Assembly: GCF_900110735.1 (NCBI RefSeq) | Contig: NZ_FOET01000004.1 | Location: forward strand, 186,001 to 250,000 | DNA length: 64,000 nucleotides | From: Streptomyces radiopugnans | GTDB taxonomy: Bacteria; Actinomycetota; Actinomycetes; Streptomycetales; Streptomycetaceae | Direction of reading: 5' to 3' | Shown here: positions 5,410 to 14,001 of the stretch, one piece after another | How the letters are laid out: each line of letters starts with the position of its first letter | Position numbering within the stretch: position 1 is the stretch's first letter | The notes under the pieces: model-generated | Told to the model about the DNA's origin: nothing | Seen by the model: the letters and a program-made list of their open reading frames with translations, nothing else | Databases searched by the model: none | Translations under genes and position numbers: made by a program

Positions 5410-7260
5410 ATGGACGGTTCCTTCTCCCCACCCCCCGCCTCCGCGTGGTTCGTCGTCCTCCCCGACACCGACGCCGCCGCCGGGCTCGGCGCACGGGCGC
5501 GTGCGCACGCCTCCCAGAAGGTGGCGCACCCCTCCGGCCGCCCCTGGATCCTGGGCCACTGGGCGCAGGAAGCGCTGACGGTGGGGGACTGCGGCGACGC
5601 GCGGGTGGCGGTGCTCGGCGAGCACCTGGTCACCGCCGCGGAGGCCGCGCGTGCCGCCGCGGCGGCCCGGGACTCGCTGGCCTCGCTCGACCGGTTCACC
5701 GCGGCGTGGCCCGGGAGCTTCCACCTCCTCGCCAGCGCCGCCGGCCGGGTCCGGATACAGGGGGGCGTGGTGGGGGTCCGGCGCGTCTTCCACGCCGGCT
5801 CCGGCCCGGTGACGGTGGCGGGCGACCGCGCGGACGTGGTGGCGGAGCTCGCGGGCAGGAGCCTGGACGAAGGGCGCCTGGCCGTCCATCTGCTGACCCT
5901 GAGTCTGCTGCACCCCCTGGCGGGGCAGCCCGTGTGGGACGGGGTGGAGCGCCTGCCCGGCGACCACTGGCTGTGCCTCCCCCCGGAAGGGGGCACGCGG
6001 CGGTTCCGCCGGTGGACCGCGCCCGAGCCCTCCGTGCCCCTGGCCGAGGGCGCCGAGGCGCTAGCGGAGGCGCTGACCACCGCCGTCGACGTACGCACCC
6101 GGGGCCGCTCCCTGGTGACGGCGGACCTCGGCGGCCTGGACTCCACGGCGGTGTGCTGCGCGGCCGCCCGCGGAACGGCCCGGGTGGTCGCCTACACCGC
6201 GGAGACCCACGACCCGCTCGGCGACGACGCGCACTGGGCCCGCCGGACGGTGGCGGCCCTGGGGAACGTGGAGCACCATCTGGTCCCGGCCGAGCGGATC
6301 CCCCTGACCTACGACGGTCTGGACACGTTCGACGACCGCCTCGACGCCCCCTGCCTGATGGCCGTCGACCACCGGCGCCGCATGAGCCTTCTGGAGCTGG
6401 CCGCACACCGGGGCTCCACCCTGCACCTGACCGGCATGGGCGGTGACGAGCTCCTGATGGGCTGTGCCGCGCACCTGCACACGATGGTCCGCACGCACCC
6501 GCGGACCGCCCTGCGGAGTCTGCGGGGCTTCACCGCCAAGTACGGGTGGTCCCGGCGGGAGGTGCTGCGCCAGCTCCTCGACCGGCGGGACTACCCGTCC
6601 TGGCTGAAAGGGGTCGGGCAGGACCTGCTGCGGCCCCAGCCGCGGGAGCGGGAGCCCCTGCTGGAGTGGTGCGTGCCGCCCAGGCTGCCGCCGTGGACGA
6701 CGCCCGACGCCGTCCACGCGGTGCGCGAGCGCATCCTGTCCGAAGCCGCCACCGTGGAGCCGCTGGCCGCGGGCCGGGGCCACGGGACGCACCGGGAGCT
6801 GGCCACCATGGACCTCACCTCCCGTTTCGCCCGGCACGTCGACCAGATGGCCGCGCCGCTGGGAGTGGCCTGCGAGGCGCCCTACTACGACGACCGGGTC
6901 GTCGAGACGTGCCTGGCCGTGCGTCCACAGGACCGGATCACTCCCTTCCGTTACAAGCCGCTGATCGTGGAGGCCATGCGCGGCATCGTGCCCGAGGAGA
7001 GCCGTACACGGGCCACCAAGGCCAATGCCGGGATGGAGGCGGAGCTCGGTCTGCGCCGCCACCGCGAGCGGCTGCTGGCCCTGTTCGAGGACTCCCGTCT
7101 GGAACGGCTGGGCCTGATCGACGCCTCCGCGCTGCGCCGGTGGTGCGACCTCCCGGTGTCGGCGGAGCTGGGCAGCGAGCTGCTGCAGCCGACCGTCGCC
7201 TGCGAGGTGTGGCTGCGGTCCCGTGAGAACGCCACCGCCTCCTCGCGGACGGCCACCTGA
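5410..7260 (+). CDS. Lasso peptide cyclase (asparagine synthetase-like, C protein)
   Basis: This 616-residue protein is the ATP-dependent macrolactam synthetase that activates the Asp9 side chain as an AMP ester and joins it to Gly1. An N-terminal glutaminase-like domain (about 1-190) lacks the catalytic Cys2 of true asparagine synthetases, as expected for lasso cyclases. The synthetase domain follows, with the PP-loop variant LGGLDST (usual SGGxDS) near residue 238 and GMGGDELLMG near 340. The ATG at 5410 has AGGAG 5 nt upstream. A frame extension back to 5170 is rejected as low-complexity. Downstream genes follow within 50-100 nt. Confidence 0.92.
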   Translation: MDGSFSPPPASAWFVVLPDTDAAAGLGARARAHASQKVAHPSGRPWILGHWAQEALTVGDCGDARVAVLGEHLVTAAEAARAAAAARDSLASLDRFTAAWPGSFHLLASAAGRVRIQGGVVGVRRVFHAGSGPVTVAGDRADVVAELAGRSLDEGRLAVHLLTLSLLHPLAGQPVWDGVERLPGDHWLCLPPEGGTRRFRRWTAPEPSVPLAEGAEALAEALTTAVDVRTRGRSLVTADLGGLDSTAVCCAAARGTARVVAYTAETHDPLGDDAHWARRTVAALGNVEHHLVPAERIPLTYDGLDTFDDRLDAPCLMAVDHRRRMSLLELAAHRGSTLHLTGMGGDELLMGCAAHLHTMVRTHPRTALRSLRGFTAKYGWSRREVLRQLLDRRDYPSWLKGVGQDLLRPQPREREPLLEWCVPPRLPPWTTPDAVHAVRERILSEAATVEPLAAGRGHGTHRELATMDLTSRFARHVDQMAAPLGVACEAPYYDDRVVETCLAVRPQDRITPFRYKPLIVEAMRGIVPEESRTRATKANAGMEAELGLRRHRERLLALFEDSRLERLGLIDASALRRWCDLPVSAELGSELLQPTVACEVWLRSRENATASSRTAT

Positions 7261-7307
7261 TCCATCGTCCCGACCGCCTGCGGCGGACCGAACGGAAGGA
7301 AGACCCC

Positions 7308-7565
7308 ATGGCACTCACCCTGCGCTCCGGTGTGCTGATGACCGACACCGAGTACGGAACGGCGCTGCTCGACCAGCGGAGCGGCGAGTACTGGACCCTC
7401 AACCCCACCGCGGCCGCCGTGCTGCGCGCACTGCTGGAGGGCCGCTCCGCCCGGCAGGCGGCGACGGCCCTCACCGGCGAGTACGACGTGGCTCCCGAGG
7501 AGGCCGAGGAGGACGTGCTCCGCATCCTCGGCGAGCTGCGCGACGCGCGGCTCGTCTCCGGCTGA
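7308..7565 (+). CDS. PqqD-like RRE protein of the lasso cluster (B1)
   Basis: The 85-residue protein has the PqqD/RRE winged-helix fold: an N-terminal three-strand region with LLDQRSGEYWTLNPTAA, then a helical half ending EDVLRILGELRDARLV. It binds the leader peptide (Tyr, Pro, Leu and Gly-x-Phe positions) and delivers the precursor to the peptidase encoded next. GGAAGGAAG stands before the ATG. Lasso B proteins are often split into this B1 part and a separate B2 peptidase, as here. Confidence 0.9.
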   Translation: MALTLRSGVLMTDTEYGTALLDQRSGEYWTLNPTAAAVLRALLEGRSARQAATALTGEYDVAPEEAEEDVLRILGELRDARLVSG

Positions 7566-7663
7566 ACGGGCCGTCGGCCGCGGCGCCGCCGGAGCGACGG
7601 GCCGGGCCGCAGGCCGGCGCGGGAAGAGAAGTCCGCGGCAGAAGAGAAGGAGAAGAGGAGAAG

Positions 7664-8080
7664 GTGTCGACCCCCGAAGCGATTCCGTACGATCCCCGAT
7701 CCGTCCCCCTGGCGCACCGCCTCGCGGCGCGTTCCGCCGTGGGATGCGCCCATCTGCTGGCCGTGCTGCCGCCGGGCCGCATCCGCGCCGTCCTCACCCT
7801 GCTGCGGCGCGGCGCCCGTCCGGCGACCGAGGCGGAGGCGGCGAAGGCCCGTGAGACGGTGCTCGCGGTGAGCCTGGCCTGCGGCGGGCAGCGCGGATGC
7901 CTGCCGCGCTCGCTGGCCACCGTGCTGCTGTGCCGCATGCGCGGCCGCTGGCCCGTGTGGTGCGTGGGGGTGCGCACCAGCCCGCCCTTCGCGGCGCACG
8001 CCTGGGTGGAGGCCGAGGGGGTACTGGTGGGCGAGGGCTGCCCGGCCGACTACTTCCAGCGCTTCTTCAGCGTGGGGTGA
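7664..8080 (+). CDS. Lasso leader peptidase (transglutaminase-like, B2)
   Basis: This 138-residue cysteine peptidase removes the leader from the lasso precursor. Catalytic Cys79 lies in CGGQRGCLPRSLA and His112 in AAHAWVEAEG, with an acidic residue of the following strand completing the triad, as in the transglutaminase-like B2 family. The GTG start is chosen because GAGGAG lies just upstream and the family begins at this point. The frame is open further upstream without a good start. The stop overlaps the start of the exporter gene (GTGA). Confidence 0.88.
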   Translation: MSTPEAIPYDPRSVPLAHRLAARSAVGCAHLLAVLPPGRIRAVLTLLRRGARPATEAEAAKARETVLAVSLACGGQRGCLPRSLATVLLCRMRGRWPVWCVGVRTSPPFAAHAWVEAEGVLVGEGCPADYFQRFFSVG

Positions 8081-10014
8081 GGCCGTTGACCGCGCAGACC
8101 GCACCCCCGGCCCGGGCGGGCGCCGTCCGCGGCGGGGAACCGCGGGAGGACGGGGAGGCCGTCCCGGCCCGCCCCCGGCGGCTCGCCGGCCGCCTCGGCA
8201 AGGACCCCTCCGGCCGCCGCGCCCTCGCCGGGCGGCTCCGTCCGCACCGCACCGGCATCCTCGCGGGCACGCTGCTCGGCCTGCTGGGCGGTCTGCTCTC
8301 CCTGGCCCAGCCGCTGGCCGCCAAGCGGCTGGTGGACGAGCTGGGCGGCGGGCGTACGGCGGCCGGCTGGGTGCTGCTGCTCAGCGTGCTGGTGCTGGCG
8401 GGCGCCGTCCTGGCCGCCGCCGGGCAGTACGTCCTGGAGAGGACCGGGGAGGCCGTGGTCCACACCGTCCGGCGGCAGCTCACCGCGCATCTGCTGCGGC
8501 TGCGCGTGCCGGCGGTGGAACGCGCCGAGCCCGGTGACCTGATCTCCCGTGCCACCTCCGACACCACCGTCCTTCGGCAGACCGCCGTCCAGTCGGTGGC
8601 CTCGGCCGTCGTCGGTTCGCTGCTCCTCGTGGCGACCGTCGTCCTGATGGGCCTGCTGGACGCGGTGCTGCTGGGCGTCACCCTCGGCGCGCTCGTGCTC
8701 GTCGCCGTCGCGGTGGCGGCGGTCGCGCCGCGCATCGGCCGGGCGGCCCGGCAGGCGCAGGAGGCGGTCGGCGCCATGGGATCCGCCCTCGAACGCGTGC
8801 TGGGCGCCTTCCGCACCGTCAAGGCGGCCGGCGCGGAGCCGCGGGAGACCGCCCGTCTGCACGAGGCGGCGGACGGCGCCCGCCGGGCCGGCGTGCGCGC
8901 CGCGGGCTGGGAGGCCGTCTCCGCCACCGCCGGGAGCGTGGCGGTGCAGGTGGCGTTCCTGGCGGTGCTGGGGGTGGGCGGCGCGCGGGTGGCCTCGGGC
9001 GCGACGGAGGTCTCCACGCTCGTCGCCTTCCTGCTCTACCTCTTCTCGCTGGGCCCGCGGGTCCACCAGCTCGTCGACGTCGTGGGCCGCTTCCAGGAGG
9101 GTTCGGCCGCCGCCCTGCGCGTGCGGGAGGTGGAGCGGCTGCCCGCCGAGCACCTCGGCGCCGGCCCCGGCTCCGCCCCGGCCCCCGCTCCCGCCGGGAC
9201 GGACCTCCCGGAACCGGCCTCGCTGGTCTTCGACCGGGTCGGCTTCTCCTACCGGGCCGGGCTGCCGCCCGTGCACCGCGAGGTGAGCTTCACCGTCCCG
9301 GCACGGGGCATGACGGCCCTCGTCGGGCCCTCGGGCGCGGGCAAGACCACCGTCTTCTCCCTGGTCGAGCGCTTCCACGAGCCGGACACCGGCCGCGTCC
9401 TGCTCGACGGCCGGGACGTGAGGGACTGGCCGCTGGCCGAACTGCGGGCCGCCATCGGATACGTCGAGCAGGACTCCCCCGTCCTGTCCGGAACCCTCCG
9501 CGACAACCTGCTGTTCGGCGTCCCGCCGTCCGGGGGGCGGCATCTGGAGGAGGTGCTGCGCCGCACCCGGCTGGAGGCCCTGGTGGCCCGGCTGCCGCAG
9601 GGGCTGGACACCCCCGTCGGCCACCGGGGCGACCGGCTCTCAGGCGGCGAACGGCAGCGCGTCGCCGTCGCGCGCGCCCTGCTGCGCTCCCCCCGGCTCC
9701 TGCTCCTGGACGAGGCCACCTCCCAGCTCGACGCGGCCAACGAGGCCGCGCTGCGGGACACCGTCGCCGACGCCGCCCGGAGCACGACCGTACTGGTCGT
9801 GGCCCACCGTCTGTCCACCGTGATCGCGGCCGACCGGATCGTGGTCATGGAGGAGGGAAGGGTCAGAGCGGTGGGGACCCATGACGAGCTGCTGGCCGGC
9901 GACGCCCTCTACCGCGGCCTGGCGGCCACCCAGCTGCCCGGCCCGCTCTCCGGGGACCGGGGGCGGAACGGCACCGGGCGGGCGGCGAAGGCGCGGGGCC
10001 GCCGGGAGGGGTGA
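8077..10014 (+). CDS. ABC transporter (permease-ATPase fusion), lasso peptide exporter (D)
   Basis: This protein of about 645 residues joins a six-helix ABC transmembrane domain (about 60-350) to an ATPase domain (about 385-630). Walker A GPSGAGKTT, signature LSGGERQRV, Walker B LLLLDEATS and the switch histidine in VVAHRLST are all intact. It lacks a C39 peptidase domain, fitting a cluster where the B2 peptidase removes the leader. It should export, and give immunity to, the lasso peptide. The GTG at 8077 overlaps the previous stop by GTGA. A TTG at 8086 with GGGGTGAGG in front is an alternative start and would remove only three residues. Confidence 0.9.
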   Translation: MRPLTAQTAPPARAGAVRGGEPREDGEAVPARPRRLAGRLGKDPSGRRALAGRLRPHRTGILAGTLLGLLGGLLSLAQPLAAKRLVDELGGGRTAAGWVLLLSVLVLAGAVLAAAGQYVLERTGEAVVHTVRRQLTAHLLRLRVPAVERAEPGDLISRATSDTTVLRQTAVQSVASAVVGSLLLVATVVLMGLLDAVLLGVTLGALVLVAVAVAAVAPRIGRAARQAQEAVGAMGSALERVLGAFRTVKAAGAEPRETARLHEAADGARRAGVRAAGWEAVSATAGSVAVQVAFLAVLGVGGARVASGATEVSTLVAFLLYLFSLGPRVHQLVDVVGRFQEGSAAALRVREVERLPAEHLGAGPGSAPAPAPAGTDLPEPASLVFDRVGFSYRAGLPPVHREVSFTVPARGMTALVGPSGAGKTTVFSLVERFHEPDTGRVLLDGRDVRDWPLAELRAAIGYVEQDSPVLSGTLRDNLLFGVPPSGGRHLEEVLRRTRLEALVARLPQGLDTPVGHRGDRLSGGERQRVAVARALLRSPRLLLLDEATSQLDAANEAALRDTVADAARSTTVLVVAHRLSTVIAADRIVVMEEGRVRAVGTHDELLAGDALYRGLAATQLPGPLSGDRGRNGTGRAAKARGRREG

Positions 10015-10142
10015 CCGCGCCGGGCGCCGTCCCCGGCCGCAGGGCCCTGCGCCCCCGGCTCCGCGGTGGTGGAACACGGCCACACCGATACCATGGGGAC
10101 GAACGGGGCTTTTCATCCGTCCACTCCCCGCGGGAGGGGAAG

Positions 10143-10376
10143 ATGACGAAGAAGAAGAGGAAGTTCCGCAAGGGGGACAGGGTCTCCTGGAAGAGCCACG
10201 GGAGCGAGGCCGTCGGCAGGGTCGAGAAGGAGATCACCTCCCGTACCGAGGCGGGCGGGCGCACCGTGGACGCCTCCCCCGACGATCCCCGGTACCAGGT
10301 CCGCAGCGAGAAGTCCGGCGGCCGGGCGGTCCACCGCCCCGACGCCCTCCGCGAGAGGGGTCCCGGGGATGGCTGA
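10143..10376 (+). CDS. DUF2945 (hypervirulence-associated, TUDOR-like) small protein
   Basis: The 77-residue basic protein begins MTKKKRKFRKGDRVSWKSHG and continues with GxxxGRVEKEIT and DPRYQVRSEKSGGRAVHRPDAL. This is the full pattern of DUF2945, a small Tudor-like beta barrel. The role is unknown; basic residues suggest binding to nucleic acid or another polyanion. GGGAGGGGAAG precedes the ATG. Its last 8 nt overlap the start of the DUF3140 gene, so the two are translationally coupled. Confidence 0.85.
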   Translation: MTKKKRKFRKGDRVSWKSHGSEAVGRVEKEITSRTEAGGRTVDASPDDPRYQVRSEKSGGRAVHRPDALRERGPGDG

Positions 10377-10713
10377 GCACCGCGACGACCGCGACGGGAC
10401 CGTCACCGAGTTCGGGAAGCTGGTCAACCTCACGCCCCGGCAGCTCCAGGACTGGCTGGAACGGGACGAGTCCAAGGCCGCCGGACAGCACCGGGGCGGC
10501 GGGGAGAGCACCGGTCACGCCTCCGGCCGCCGCATCGTCGAGCTGCTGCGGACCTCGAGGTCCGACCTCAGCGACGACGACGTGGCCCACATGCGCAAGG
10601 TCAACGGTTACATCAAGCGGCACCTGGCCCAGCGGCCCTCCGGCGACGTCACCGACACCACCTGGCGGCACTCCCTGATGAACTGGGGGCACGACCCCCT
10701 CAAGGACCGCTGA
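10369..10713 (+). CDS. DUF3140 family protein
   Basis: The 114-residue protein matches the DUF3140 layout: FGKLVNLTPRQLQDWLERDESK near the N-terminus, GRRIVELLRT in the middle, then LSDDDVAHMRKVNGYIKRH and a TxWRxSLMNWGHDPLK end. The conserved Trp/His residues and the all-helical content suggest a DNA- or protein-binding fold, but no function is established. The ATG overlaps the DUF2945 stop by 8 nt. The pair recurs in actinobacteria and probably acts together. Confidence 0.85.
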   Translation: MAEHRDDRDGTVTEFGKLVNLTPRQLQDWLERDESKAAGQHRGGGESTGHASGRRIVELLRTSRSDLSDDDVAHMRKVNGYIKRHLAQRPSGDVTDTTWRHSLMNWGHDPLKDR

Positions 10714-10731
10714 CGCCGCCGCCCGCCCGCG

Positions 10732-10872
10732 TCACCGCTCGGGTTCGCCCTCGTCCACGCGGTAGGACCTGCTCCAGGTGGCTCCGCAGCGGCAGCGGGA
10801 CAGCTCGATCAGATCGCCTTCCTCGGACACCTCCAGCCCGTGGTTGAGGCGAACGTGCACATGCTCTGCCAT
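10732..10872 (-). CDS. Small hypothetical protein with CxC motif, 46 aa
   Basis: The 46-residue product MAEHVHVRLNHGLEVSEEGD... ends with a SRCRCGATWSRSYRV segment and an acidic tail. The two close cysteines and nearby histidines could hold a metal. GGGAG stands 9 nt before the ATG. A longer frame (to 10974) has no ribosome site and a low-complexity N-terminus. It converges on DUF3140 with an 18-nt gap. Function unknown. Confidence 0.55.
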   Translation of the reverse strand: MAEHVHVRLNHGLEVSEEGDLIELSRCRCGATWSRSYRVDEGEPER

Positions 10873-10998
10873 GGCGGACCGACTCCCGGTCGACGAGGGC
10901 TCTCCGGCCCTGTGGCCGGCGGGGACGCCCTCATCATCCACGCCCGCCGCGCCGCGGGAAATGGCACGGGTCACTTCCCCGGGGAACCCGGGCGGCCG

Positions 10999-12258
10999 TC
11001 AGTCCGCCGCCTCGGGCACCTTGCGGGTCTCCGCCCGCTCCCGGGCGGGGGCCCCTCCCCCGGCGGCCGCCCGGGGCTCGGACCGCAGGATCCCGGCGAC
11101 ACCGGCCGCCACGGCGCACAGGGCCACGGGCAGCAGGAAGGCGACGTTCAGCGGCACGAGATGGGTGAGCGGCCCGATGACGGCGGGTCCGGCGAGCATG
11201 CCGAGGTAACCGAGCCCGGCCACCCGTGAGACGTTCGCCCCGGCGGCCTCCGGGTCGGCGTGGCCCGCGGCGCTGAAGAGCTGGGGCACACAGCCGGACA
11301 GCCCCAGACCGAAGACCGTCCAGCCGGCCAGGGCCAGGGGGATCCAGGGCGAGACCACCACGGCCGACAGGCCGACCGCGGCCAGGAGCGCGCCGTAGCG
11401 GACGATCGCGACCGGGCCGAAGCGCGCGGCCACCCGGTCGGTGAGCAGGCGTCCGACGGTCATGGCGGTGGCGAAGGCCCCGTAGGCGAGGGCCGCCGTG
11501 GCCGCGGGCGCGCCCAGGACGTCCTGCAGGGCGAGCGTGCTCCAGTCGTTGGCGACGCCCTCGGCGAGCATCAGCATCAGCGCGAGGGCGGCCAGCGCCC
11601 AGATCCGCGCGGGTGTCCCGCGCCCGGCCCCGGTCCCGCTCCCGGCGGACGGCCTCGGGGCCTCCTCCCCGGGCCCGGCGGGCCCGGGGAGTTCGGGGCG
11701 TTCGGGGCGCAGCAGCGCGGGGGCCGCCAGGACGGCGACGAGGAGCCCGGCGGCGCCCATACCGGCGAGGGTCGCGGCAGCGCTCCAGTCCCAGCTGAGG
11801 GTCCGGGCGCCGACCAGGGCGGCGAGCACTCCGCCGACGGAGAACACCGCGTGGAAGGCGGACATGACGGGCCGCCGGTAACCGCGCTCGACCTGGACCG
11901 CGTGGGTGTTCATGGCGACGTCCAGGCAGCCGTTGCCGAAGCCGAACACCAGCAGGGCCGCGCCCAGCGTCCAGGCCCCCTCGGCCAGCCCGGGCAGCAC
12001 CAGGGACGCGCTGCACAGTACCGCGCTCAGCGGCACCACCACGCGGGCGCCGAGGCGGTCGGCCAGCGGCCCGGTCAGCCGCATGCCCGCGAAGGCGCCT
12101 CCCCCGAGCAGGAGCAGCAGCCAGCCCAGGACGGCGTGGCTGACCCCTGCGCGGTCCTCCACCACCGGGATGTGGACGACCCACATGCCCATCAGGAAGC
12201 CGTTGAGGCCGAAGTAGGCGAAGGTGGCCAGCCGTGCGAGCCGCAGCGTTCTCTTCAT
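10999..12258 (-). CDS. MFS transporter
   Basis: This 419-residue integral membrane protein has about 12 predicted helices and the major-facilitator motif A between helices 2 and 3 (GPLADRLGARVVVPLS). It starts MKRTLRLARLATFAYFGLNGF, as in the YbjJ/fucose-permease-like branch of the superfamily. It is transcribed divergently from a DeoR-type sugar regulator across a 58-nt gap with two dyads, so it is probably the regulator's target and may move a sugar or sugar derivative. The ATG has no strong ribosome site, only CTGGA. The last about 20 residues are cytoplasmic and charged. Confidence 0.85.
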   Translation of the reverse strand: MKRTLRLARLATFAYFGLNGFLMGMWVVHIPVVEDRAGVSHAVLGWLLLLLGGGAFAGMRLTGPLADRLGARVVVPLSAVLCSASLVLPGLAEGAWTLGAALLVFGFGNGCLDVAMNTHAVQVERGYRRPVMSAFHAVFSVGGVLAALVGARTLSWDWSAAATLAGMGAAGLLVAVLAAPALLRPERPELPGPAGPGEEAPRPSAGSGTGAGRGTPARIWALAALALMLMLAEGVANDWSTLALQDVLGAPAATAALAYGAFATAMTVGRLLTDRVAARFGPVAIVRYGALLAAVGLSAVVVSPWIPLALAGWTVFGLGLSGCVPQLFSAAGHADPEAAGANVSRVAGLGYLGMLAGPAVIGPLTHLVPLNVAFLLPVALCAVAAGVAGILRSEPRAAAGGGAPARERAETRKVPEAAD

Positions 12259-12273
12259 GTTCCAGAACTTAAC

Positions 12274-12325
12274 AAACAGGATCGCTGTTTGATAGATTGA
12301 ATTTCGCACAACTCTCGTGTTCAAT
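12274..12325. promoter_or_regulatory. Divergent operator region of deoR-type gene and MFS gene
   Basis: AAACAG-N5-CTGTTT (12274-12290) and ATTGAA-N18-TTCAAT (12296-12325) are two inverted repeats in the short AT-rich gap. The second overlaps the first codons of the regulator gene, consistent with autorepression. Confidence 0.55.
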
Positions 12326-13090
12326 TCCGGCGTGGCGAGCGCGGAGCGACTGAGACGGATCACCGAGGCCGTACGTGAGGCCGGACAGCTGAGCGTGGCG
12401 GAGCTGGCCGGGCTCACCGGCGCCTCGGAGATGACCATCCGGCGCGATCTGGAGGTCCTGGCGGATCAGGGGGTCCTGGAGCGCTACCGCGGCGGGGCCA
12501 GCAGCCTGCTGCTGCGCGGTGAGGAGCCCCCGTTCGGGCTGAGGGAGCTGGAGAGGCCGCACGCCAAGCGGCGGATCGCCGCCGAGGCGGCCTCCCTGAT
12601 CGCCGACGGCGAGTCGGTCGTCCTCGACAGCGGCACGACCTGCCTGGAGGTGGCCCGCGTCCTGGCCGGCCGCCGGCTGACCGTCATGCCGCTGTCCCTG
12701 CACGCGGCCAACGCGCTGACCGGCGCCCCCCGGCTGAAACTGCTGCTGCCCGGCGGGGAGCCCCGCCCGGGCGAGCTGGCGCTGACCGGTCCGCTGACCG
12801 AGGCCTCCCTGGCCTCGCTGCGCTTCGACACCGCCGTCGTCGGCTGCTGCGGACTGAACGCGGCGGACGGGCTGACCGCGTACGACCTGGCCGACGCCGC
12901 CGTCAAGCGCGCCGCGATCGCCTCGGCCCGCCGGGTGGTCGCGGTCGCCGACGCGGCCAAGTTCTCCCGCACCGCCCTCGCCTTCGTCGCGCCGGCCTCG
13001 GCGCTCGACGCGGTGGTGACGGAGGAGGACGCCCCCGAGGACGAGACCGGCGCTCTGGAGGCGGCCGGCGTGACCGTGCGGAAGGTGTGA
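12317..13090 (+). CDS. DeoR-family transcriptional regulator
   Basis: The 257-residue protein has an N-terminal winged helix-turn-helix (about 8-60: AERLRRITEAV, LSVAELAGLTGASEMTIRRDL, YRGGA). The C-terminal DeoR sensor domain carries DSGTTCLEVARVL and TAVVGCCGLN, which binds phosphorylated sugars. Typically it represses a sugar gene until the ligand appears; the divergent MFS gene is the obvious target. The GTG at 12317 is taken as start. A GTG at 12332 (MASAERL) is an alternative, and neither has a ribosome site, so the mRNA may be leaderless. The gene's end carries an exact 17-bp tandem duplication (13078-13111) that doubles the stop codon. Confidence 0.87.
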   Translation: MFNSGVASAERLRRITEAVREAGQLSVAELAGLTGASEMTIRRDLEVLADQGVLERYRGGASSLLLRGEEPPFGLRELERPHAKRRIAAEAASLIADGESVVLDSGTTCLEVARVLAGRRLTVMPLSLHAANALTGAPRLKLLLPGGEPRPGELALTGPLTEASLASLRFDTAVVGCCGLNAADGLTAYDLADAAVKRAAIASARRVVAVADAAKFSRTALAFVAPASALDAVVTEEDAPEDETGALEAAGVTVRKV

Positions 13091-13160
13091 GCGGGCGGAA
13101 GGTGTGAGCGGCCCCGCCCAGGGGCCGGGCCGCCCGGGTCCGGACCCCCGGGCGCGGCGG

Positions 13161-13598
13161 TCACCGCTCCCTCAGCAGTCCCGTGACCACCCGGCCGAAC
13201 AGCAGGCGGGCCGCCCAGGCCGTGGGCCGGTCCAGCAGGCGCGGCACCCCCCGTACGCGCACCTCCTCGCGCCAGACGGCCAGCGATCCCCCCTCGACGG
13301 GGACCACCTCCGCCTCGGCCCAGCCGAGCACCACCCCGCCCCGCTTCTCCACGCGGCAGCGGCCGGGACGGCCTCCGGCCGGCGGTTCCCAGCGCACGAC
13401 CTCCATGGGATCGTCGAACCCGGCGCGCCCGGCTCCCGTACGCGCCGTGAAGCGCGTGCCGACGCGCGTGGGCGGCGCGGTGGTGACCGTGATCGCGGTG
13501 AGCGGGACATGGCGGGCGTGGTTCTCCCAGGTGGTCAGCCGACGCCACGCCTCCCCGGCCAGGAGGTGCGTGCGGCGCTCGATCCGGATGAGAGGCAT
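13161..13598 (-). CDS. SRPBCC (START-like, polyketide cyclase/dehydrase) family protein
   Basis: The 145-residue product begins MPLIRIERRTHLLAGEAWRRLT and has the alternating strand pattern of the SRPBCC helix-grip fold. It includes DPMEVVRWEPPAG, CRVEKRGGVVLGWAEAEVVPVEGG and a C-terminal long helix (PTAWAARLLFGRVVTGLL). Such proteins hold a hydrophobic ligand in a deep cavity; the ligand is unknown. TACCGT lies 6 nt before the ATG, so a leaderless transcript is likely. A terminator-like inverted repeat separates it from the DeoR gene. Confidence 0.75.
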   Translation of the reverse strand: MPLIRIERRTHLLAGEAWRRLTTWENHARHVPLTAITVTTAPPTRVGTRFTARTGAGRAGFDDPMEVVRWEPPAGGRPGRCRVEKRGGVVLGWAEAEVVPVEGGSLAVWREEVRVRGVPRLLDRPTAWAARLLFGRVVTGLLRER

Positions 13599-13839
13599 AC
13601 CGCGACGGTAGGCACCGCGCGCCCGTACGCCCGGCCGACCCGCCGCGGCCGCCTCCGAACACCGCCGCACCACGGCCCGCACACGACGCCCGCCCATGCC
13701 CGCGCCCGGCTCCGGGAGGGGGCGTCGGCAGCGGTCTCGTGCATGGCCCGTGGTCCGCTCGGCCGCGGCCCCCATCCCTCGTCATACGGAGTGGGGAGGT
13801 CGTTTCCCGCCTTCCGCGCCGGAAGGCGCATCCCTACAA

Positions 13840-13853
13840 CGGGAGCGCTCCCA
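13840..13853. promoter_or_regulatory. CebR-like operator (13 of 14 consensus positions)
   Basis: CGGGAGCGCTCCCA differs from the Streptomyces CebR box TGGGAGCGCTCCCA only at the first base. The core GGGAGCGCTCCC is a perfect palindrome. No glycoside hydrolase gene lies next to it. Confidence 0.55.
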
Positions 13854-13964
13854 CGTCCGGAGCCGAAGGCCGTCCGCCCCGGACGGCGCGGGGTCTTCAC
13901 CCGAGGCCTCGTTCGAACTCGCCTGGAAGAAGTGCTGAACCGGCTCGTGCGCCGGCTCGTGTGA

Positions 13965-13996
13965 CGTCCGCCGGCCGGGGCCCCGGCCGGCGGACG
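13965..13996. terminator. 32-nt perfect palindrome, terminator of hpf
   Basis: Two 16-nt complementary arms without spacer, ending 5 nt from the stop codon of the hibernation factor gene (minus strand). It is a likely terminator for that gene. Confidence 0.7.
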
Positions 13997-14001
13997 CCGG
14001 G

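Larger units (their letters stand above)
13599..14001. other. Gap with an orphan CebR-like box
   Basis: No convincing gene lies in this 403-nt stretch. It contains an isolated CebR-type operator (13840-13853) and a 32-nt perfect palindrome at its right end (13965-13996). The box may mark a lost or undetected cellulose-regulated gene. Confidence 0.5.

Noticed and set aside
13104..13964. Plus-strand frame antisense to the SRPBCC gene, ending beyond the CebR-like box
   Set aside because: No recognisable domain, atypical residue use and no ribosome site. It cannot be taken as the missing target of the orphan operator.
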